NCBI GenBank assembly: GCA_022606425.2 | Contig: JAHDVF020000581.1 | Span: 248,001 to 312,000 of the forward strand | Direction of reading: 5' to 3' | DNA length: 64,000 nt | Source: Lepidostoma basale | Lineage: Eukaryota > Arthropoda > Insecta > Trichoptera > Lepidostomatidae | Position numbers and translations under genes: made by a program | Shown here: positions 59,046 through 64,000 of the stretch, one piece after another | Position numbering within the stretch: position 1 is the stretch's first letter | How the letters are laid out: every line of letters begins with the position of its first letter | Notes under the pieces: generated by a model | What the model saw: only the letters and a program-made list of their open reading frames with translations | The model's database searches: none | Told to the model about the DNA's origin: nothing

Positions 59046-59230
59046 ATCTAATGATTTTACTGAAATCTCTTGATGGAAGTTCATTTTAAATAATAATACA
59101 ATAAAACGATGTTTTAACTACTTCCACTTTTGTCCTTATTTCGATAGCGACCGGTTTCGCCAGGCTCGCTGGCATCGACAGACCAGTCTAAAAGTGGAAG
59201 TAGTTAAAAAACATCGTTTTAATTAATTAT
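59046..59230. repeat. ACCGGTTTCGCC fold-back repeat, right core lost
   Basis: The left side is the 3' extension (GAAATCTCTTGATGGAAGTT). Arms AACTACTTCCACTTTTGTCC and AAAGTGGAAGTAGTTAAAAA are inverted. One core, GACCGGTTTCGCCAGGC, is left on the minus strand. Confidence 0.65.
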
Positions 59231-59259
59231 TTATCAAAAAATAAATTAAAAGAAGATGA

Positions 59260-59535
59260 ACATGTCATCAGTAAAATTAGAAAGGGTCATTGAGATGGTT
59301 TAAATATCTTACACGAATGCTTATATAATGATTAAGTCAAATATGTATATACAAACAGGGAATATAGCAAGGGGAAAACAAAAATTTAAATGCGGAAATG
59401 TTCGAAGTCGGAATAATCGACGAGCTTGCGTATCACGACGTATGAAGGTTGGATTTATATCAGGAGAGAATAGTGTAGTGGTTCTTCCTATCTAACTACC
59501 CCACCAGAGAAACGGCGCAGTGTATTGTTAGTTAC
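59260..59535 (+). mobile_element. RTE-like LINE 3' fragment, decayed
   Basis: GAAAGGGTCATTGAGATGGT, GTTCGAAGTCGGAATAATCG and GAAACGGCGCAGTGTATTGT with a weak tail. Confidence 0.55.
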
Positions 59536-59944
59536 TTAATAACTGTTCTTTTTAAAATTGTGTTTAACAGTTAATTTATATTAAACGTACCAACAGTTTT
59601 TCAAGACAAGATTCCTAATGAACAGCAGACCTTCGAAAGCGGTTCTTGCATTTTATTTGTTAACCTCCATCCTTGCAGCCTCCTTTGACAAGATGTAATA
59701 AACATCAATTGGCTTAATGCGAGTCAATAGTAATTTAATTTAAATCAACGACCAATTGGAATAAAGGAACTCCAAACGATTATGAAGCTGTTATTTATGA
59801 ATTTTCCAACGGTTAAAGACGCAATGCAAAATTATATTTTTAATCCTTTTAATTTTCACAATATTCTAATTTGGAAATTATTATTAAACACATTTTTTCC
59901 ACTTTCGAGTTTATTTTTTTATAGATTTATTGTTTTCAGTATAA
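59536..59944. other. Non-coding; repeat scrap at 59890
   Basis: TTTTTTCCACTTTCGAGTTT (59887-59910) resembles one arm of the repeat at 42893-43188. No gene. Confidence 0.25.
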
Positions 59945-60577
59945 ATGAGATCTCTTCGACGGATGTGGAATACAATCTGTATATGAATGTCAAATATAGA
60001 GAAAATATAAATAAAAAATACATATATAAAAAGTAAATGCAGTGGAAATGATAGTACAAAAAATGAAAAGGTTTTTTAGATGGTTTGGACATATGTCATG
60101 GAAAAAATTAAATATGTGTACGATGTAAACGGATCAAAAAATAATGGAAGATCGAGAAAAACGTGGCACTATCAAATCAATCAATTATTAAATGTCGGAC
60201 ATGTGAGGAGTCGGAGGAATCGTTGTGCGTGCATGACACGATGTATGAATATTTAGTAATCGAGAAGTACTTTATGTCAGAAAATAACAGTTTGGCGGTC
60301 AATTATTATTATTTTTTTCCTTGTATACAACAGGTTGTTTGAACCCAATTACTGTATACAATTTATTATAGCTATTATATTGATTCTCATGACATGTGAT
60401 AGGTAGCCAATTTATCGCCATTTTATTGTCATGTGAATTCTAATCAACCTTCCATTGCCGGGAATCGAACCCGGGACCTTCGGTATGGAAGTCAGAGCTC
60501 TTACCACTCTACCACAAGGTTTGTGTCTGCCTATCCCTTCTGAAGACGGCGTGATGGTTAGTTAGGTAGTTAGTTAT
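59945..60577 (+). mobile_element. RTE-like LINE 3' fragment split by a SINE
   Basis: GAGATCTCTTCGACGGATGT through AGGAGTCGGAGGAATCGTTG to CAGTTTGGCGGTCAAT at 60300. It continues after the SINE as TGTCTGCCTATCCC and GGCGTGATGGTTAGTTAG (60525-60577). Confidence 0.65.
60303..60524 (-). mobile_element. tRNA-derived SINE, family 1, inside an RTE-like copy
   Basis: Reverse complement: A-box TGGTAGAGTGG, B-box GGTTCGATTCC (60459-60470 area), ACATGACAATAAAATGGCGA, AACCTGTTGTATACAAGG and an A-rich tail. Confidence 0.75.
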
Positions 60578-61088
60578 GTGTCTTCTTGAACTTCAGAATA
60601 AAGGGTTAACATCTGGTCAACAGATTTACGATTTTGGCGCTATTGTTTGTTGTAAAACAACAGTGCCAAACATCTGAAAATGTGTTCAAAGATGCTGGAC
60701 TTAACAAAAACATGTTTTGCTTGTATATAATACGTAGAAAGAGTATATATTACTATGGTCATATATATAGGTTCCAGTCTTAGGAATTTTGTAACGATTA
60801 AACCAAATATACGAGTGACAAGTGCATTGAGACCGAACAATAGATCGTTTGTAATACGCGACGGCAGAGTGATAAAATTTTGACTTGACACTAGAAAGAA
60901 TTGTTGTATTTTTTAAATATACCATAACTCTTAAAATTTTGTTAGATCGTAAACGTTTTTCATATACACACGGAGAAAAAAGTGACAATTGTTTACCAAT
61001 ATATGTATACACATGTGCTTACGTTACATTACGAAACACGTGTCTTATAATTAAAACCCCATTTTTTTTTCAAATTTGTATTTATTAT
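60578..61088. other. Non-coding, no gene seen
   Basis: GTTGTAAAACAACAGTGCCA with an inverted TTTGGCGCTATTGTTTGTTG at 60635-60672 forms a small hairpin. Nothing else recognised. Confidence 0.3.
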
Positions 61089-61090
61089 AT

Positions 61091-61515
61091 CATGGATTCT
61101 CAATGGGGCGGTACCGCCCCCAATGGGTGCTGGAACCTTTCAGGGGGCGGTAGTGTGTTCAGATGCAAATAGAGTGCGTTAAAATAGTAAAGGGGGCTGC
61201 CATTTTGTAACTGTTAAAAATATTAATAATAAAATATTTTTATCTCTTATAATCATCGCGAAAATAGGTAAAATAAAAATTAATTATAATAACATTTGTC
61301 ATACATATGTCTGATTTACTTTAGTTTTATAGGTGACAAGTCTTCCAATTTGGTGAGCGAATACGCGATTCACGTAAACAAGCATGTTTTGAAAGATAAA
61401 TATAGAGATTGCGTAGCAATATTATAATATTTACTATTGGTAAGCGGAGAGAGATCGTTGGAATTTGTATTTCTTGTAAAAGGGGCGGTGATCCCGAAAA
61501 GGTTGAGAACCTGTG
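61091..61515. mobile_element. hAT-like MITE
   Basis: The left end CATGGATTCTCAATGGGGCG and the reverse complement of the right end CACAGGTTCTCAACC, both followed by (ACC)GCCCC-type sequence, resemble hAT termini of the CAG.GGTTCTCAACC type. About 425 bp. An interior stretch (TTGGTGAGCGAATACGCGAT) could be a transposase relic. The 8-bp target duplication is not clear. Confidence 0.5.
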
Positions 61516-61570
61516 TTTTTTATTGACGTGTTTTGAAGGTATTGGACTTCCATCATCGAAATAACATCGT

Positions 61571-61805
61571 CAACATTGTCGACTTTCGTGGCAGAGTGGT
61601 AATAGCTCTGACTTCCATACCGAAGATCCCGGGTTCGATTCCCGGCGATGGCAGTGTGATTGTCACACTGTCTGGTATAAAATTGACGTGACAATAAAAT
61701 GGCGATAAATTGGCTACCTATCACATGTCATAAGGATCAATATAATAACTAAAAATAAATTGTATATCTACAATAATTGGGTTCAAGCGACCTGTTGTAT
61801 ATAAA
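61571..61805 (+). mobile_element. tRNA-derived SINE, family 1, full-length copy
   Basis: A-box TGGCAGAGTGG and B-box GGTTCGATTCC match the RNA polymerase III consensus at tRNA-like spacing. The body has GGCAGTGTGATTGTCACACT, ACAATAAAATGGCGATAAAT, TATCACATGTCATAAGGATC, GGTTCAAGCGACCTGTTG and an A-rich tail. Confidence 0.8.
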
Positions 61806-61809
61806 AAAA

Positions 61810-62660
61810 AATAAAGAAGATATAAAAACATTTTATTTATTATTATTTTCTAACGATAGAACATTTGTCTTTTAATAAAAATAATTCAAGTACCTAAGTA
61901 CGTAAAAAAACAAATCTTACACACATCCTCTTAAATTTCTACTCGAGCACCTACTAAAGCAGTTTTTAAACCTATTCGCAAAACACAGAACAAATAATAA
62001 ACACTGAATATCTACTCTCTGATTATTGATTTTATTTTCCGAGTTTTCTTAATGAACCTTGCCAATACTGGCACGGCAACGAAGGGTAAAAAACATGTGA
62101 AACGCATTAAAATTAAGTGTTAATGTGTTGTTTTGAACTGCTTTACAAAGTGCCAGAAGAATTGATAAGAAGTAATAACAATTTGTTCACGTGTTGTATC
62201 CTGGCCGATGGAGTTCGCCAGATCTTAATTTAGCTGATACAAGCCAGAGCGTCGGCTGCTCTCGGTGCTTTGGAATAACAACCCGTTGTATACGCGGAGA
62301 GGCGGCTTCTTCATGATTTATAAAGTCGTACTACCTGCCCGTGTAAATATATAGAGTATATATATATTTAAAAAAAAAAATTGTTACTGCACTTTAATTT
62401 ATCATCAGCACTTTAATTTATTCACCAGGATGGATGGGAAACAGGCCTAGGAAGTGCATGAGCGATGCTGACGAAAGGGCGACGCTGCGTCCTATAACAG
62501 CCTCGGGTATGTGATGGGAACCCCCTTCTCTGCACTTTAATTTATAGTTATTTTTGTTTCAACCACCGATCGCTAAAATTTAGATTTCAGTTAATTGTTT
62601 TATTTATGTTGTCTAACAAGGGGAGGGCTGGAATATTTGGGAATGGAATTGTAGATCCAA
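61810..62660. other. Non-coding; GC-richer patch 62200-62350
   Basis: 62200-62350 (CTGGCCGATGGAGTTCGCCA, GCCAGAGCGTCGGCTGCTCT) and 62430-62520 are less AT-rich, but no frame or domain is recognised. Could be repeat or promoter-like DNA. Confidence 0.25.
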
Positions 62661-62664
62661 TGCG

Positions 62665-63376
62665 GTAGTACGACTTTAATATGTGTTCCAAAAAAATCTC
62701 ATATTTCAAGACATCTAAAAGATTTTCTCTGATCCTGAAAGAATCTAGTACAAACTCTGCTGGACGGTTTTCAAAGCGCTTCGCAGAATGGCACCAGCCT
62801 ATATATCAGATATGTGTATTGCTGATAGCCCTAACATCAATCTACAACAATCTACGCTTCAATCATCAAACTCATCGGGAATAGGCAGATTAGTTGAGCC
62901 AAAGCGCAGCCTCCGAACAAATTTCGGAGATCTGGATTTCGCAGCGGCAGGTCCGTCCGCCTGGAATATGTTCCTGCAAGCCTCAGATGCAATGACAATC
63001 CGAGTGATTTGAAATCTAACCAAAAATCCACCTTTTCAAAATATCAAATAAAATATAAACAACTATCTTCTACATTCCTCATTACTTTATGTTGCGAATT
63101 CACATTTGAATAACTTTTTAGAAACATTGTAATATCACAATTTTAACAAATTAAAATTAATACAATTAAAGTTTAAATTCATGTACTGAAGAAGGGAAGT
63201 TTGTGTCCCGAAACATGTCTGTGAAAGGAGTAAAAAAGTGTTCTGAAAATACTATGTTTCTAAAAAGTTATTTAAACTATTATCTGATTGCTGGTGTCAG
63301 ATGCAGCTCTAATGACTAAAAACATTGTCAAAGCGCCCTTGAGCTGAGTTATTCACGAAAACGGCGCTATACTCCT
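62665..63376 (+). mobile_element. CR1/L2-like LINE 3' fragment interrupted by a hammerhead-like element
   Basis: ACATCTAAAAGATTTTCTCT, MAPAYISDMCIADSPN and SSGIGRLVEPKRSLRTNFGD correspond to the C-terminus of the 48956-50599 ORF with small indels. The 3' UTR resumes at 63281 (TATCTGATTGCTGGTGTCAG). Confidence 0.75.
63067..63274 (+). mobile_element. 208-bp hammerhead-like element with 6-bp target duplication
   Basis: Flanked by AACTAT at 63061-63066 and 63275-63280. The host LINE sequence is continuous when one copy and the insert are removed. Core: CTGAAGA 63186-63192, one A, GGGA..TCCC, GAAAC 63210-63214, AT, GTC 63217-63219. Unlike other copies it is a single unit, not a palindrome. Confidence 0.7.
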
Positions 63377-63595
63377 TAAGGAGTGTTGAAAGATTTTACT
63401 ACCCCCTAAGAGTTGTCGACAGTCAAAGTAAAAAACGCAATGACCTGCAAATTTCAATGAAAAAGCTTTACAAATTTTTACCTTAGCTTATGTTGATGAT
63501 CGTTGCGGTTTTAATTTAGTAAAAACCCATTATAAAATGTAAAATGAAGAGGCGATTGTTTTTTCGGTTCGAAATTTCGCCACTATCATTTATTT
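63377..63595. repeat. Remnant of the 43569-type repeat head
   Basis: GGTTTTAATTTAGTAAAAAC and AGGCGATTGTTTTTTCGGTT resemble 11450-11510 and 43540-43570. The core is decayed (GAAATTTCGCCAC). Confidence 0.4.
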
Positions 63596-63597
63596 TA

Positions 63598-63822
63598 CAA
63601 AACAGGTCGTTCAACGCAATTACTGTATACAATTTATTTTCAGCTATTTCATTGATTCTCATGATATGTGATATATAGCTAATATATCGTCATTTTATTG
63701 TCACGTGAATTCTACACCAGATAAACGACAGTATGATAATCACACTACCATCGGCGGGAATCGAACCAGGGACCTTCCGTGTGGCATTTGTAACTCTTGC
63801 TACTTTGCCACGAAGGTTGTCA
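63598..63822 (-). mobile_element. tRNA-derived SINE, family 1
   Basis: Reverse complement: A-box-like TGGCAAAGTAG, B-box GGTTCGATTCC, ACGTGACAATAAAATGACGA and GACCTGTTTTG end. Diverged copy. Confidence 0.7.
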
Positions 63823-64000
63823 ATTGAAATATATTATTGATCTACATTGTTACTATAACATACTTTTTTTTAATAAACGAACTTTCTTAACTATGAAACA
63901 AAATAATGTTTCTATCACTTATGATTTATGTATTGGTATTTTTCTCGACATTTATAGAAGTTTATTTATATCTGCATCATGGAAAAAAGTGTATTGATTT

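Noticed and set aside
61571..61645. Candidate tRNA gene with good A- and B-boxes
   Set aside because: The same head with a common body recurs at 8600, 46322, 60303 and 63598 and ends in an A-rich tail, so it is a SINE and not a tRNA gene.

Overview
The window comes from a large, AT-rich animal genome, most likely an insect (order not determinable; I lean to Lepidoptera or a similar TE-rich order). The evidence is a fibroblast growth factor receptor gene split by phase-conserved introns, an R1-clade LINE, two tRNA-derived SINE families, and dozens of LINE fragments and fold-back repeats. The only host gene I can support is the FGF receptor on the minus strand, about 32982 down to 13999. It has 13 coding exons per transcript: Ig1, an acidic box, Ig2, Ig3, one membrane span and an intact tyrosine kinase ending at a stop at 13999-14001. 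The signal-peptide exon(s) were not found. Two homologous exons (27233-27435 and 25095-25279) both encode the first half of Ig3. Their phases make them usable only one at a time: joining both, or skipping both, meets a stop codon within six codons.

Layout. 1-3829: an R1-clade LINE (minus) with ORF1 and ORF2 overlapping by 11 bp; its RNase H region is deleted and only a frame-shifted remnant survives at 1-116. 3830-13998: LINE debris, SINEs and fold-back repeats downstream of FGFR. 13999-32982: FGFR, with most introns carrying repeats. 32983-64000: no recognisable host exon, but many copies of an RTE-like LINE with a (GTTA)n tail, a short element sharing that tail, a CR1/L2-like LINE with an (ATT)n tail (one copy with a long open reverse-transcriptase frame at 48949-50599, one with two in-frame stops at 57007-58985), SINEs, a piggyBac-like MITE and a hAT-like MITE. 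Several insertions are nested, which gives a relative order of events.

A second theme runs through the window. Many otherwise different inverted-repeat families carry the same small core near the centre of each arm: CTGANGA (or a near variant), one extra base, a short hairpin closed by G-C, GAAAC, two to six bases, then GTH (usually GTC or GTT). In several copies the bases just before CTGANGA pair with those just after GTH. This is the order of the conserved boxes of a type I hammerhead ribozyme with a minimal stem III. Hammerhead motifs are known in Penelope-like elements and retrozymes. Here the motif appears in several apparently unrelated fold-back families, some of them sense-oriented inside FGFR introns. 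The extra base at the foot of stem II is unusual, so catalytic activity is untested.
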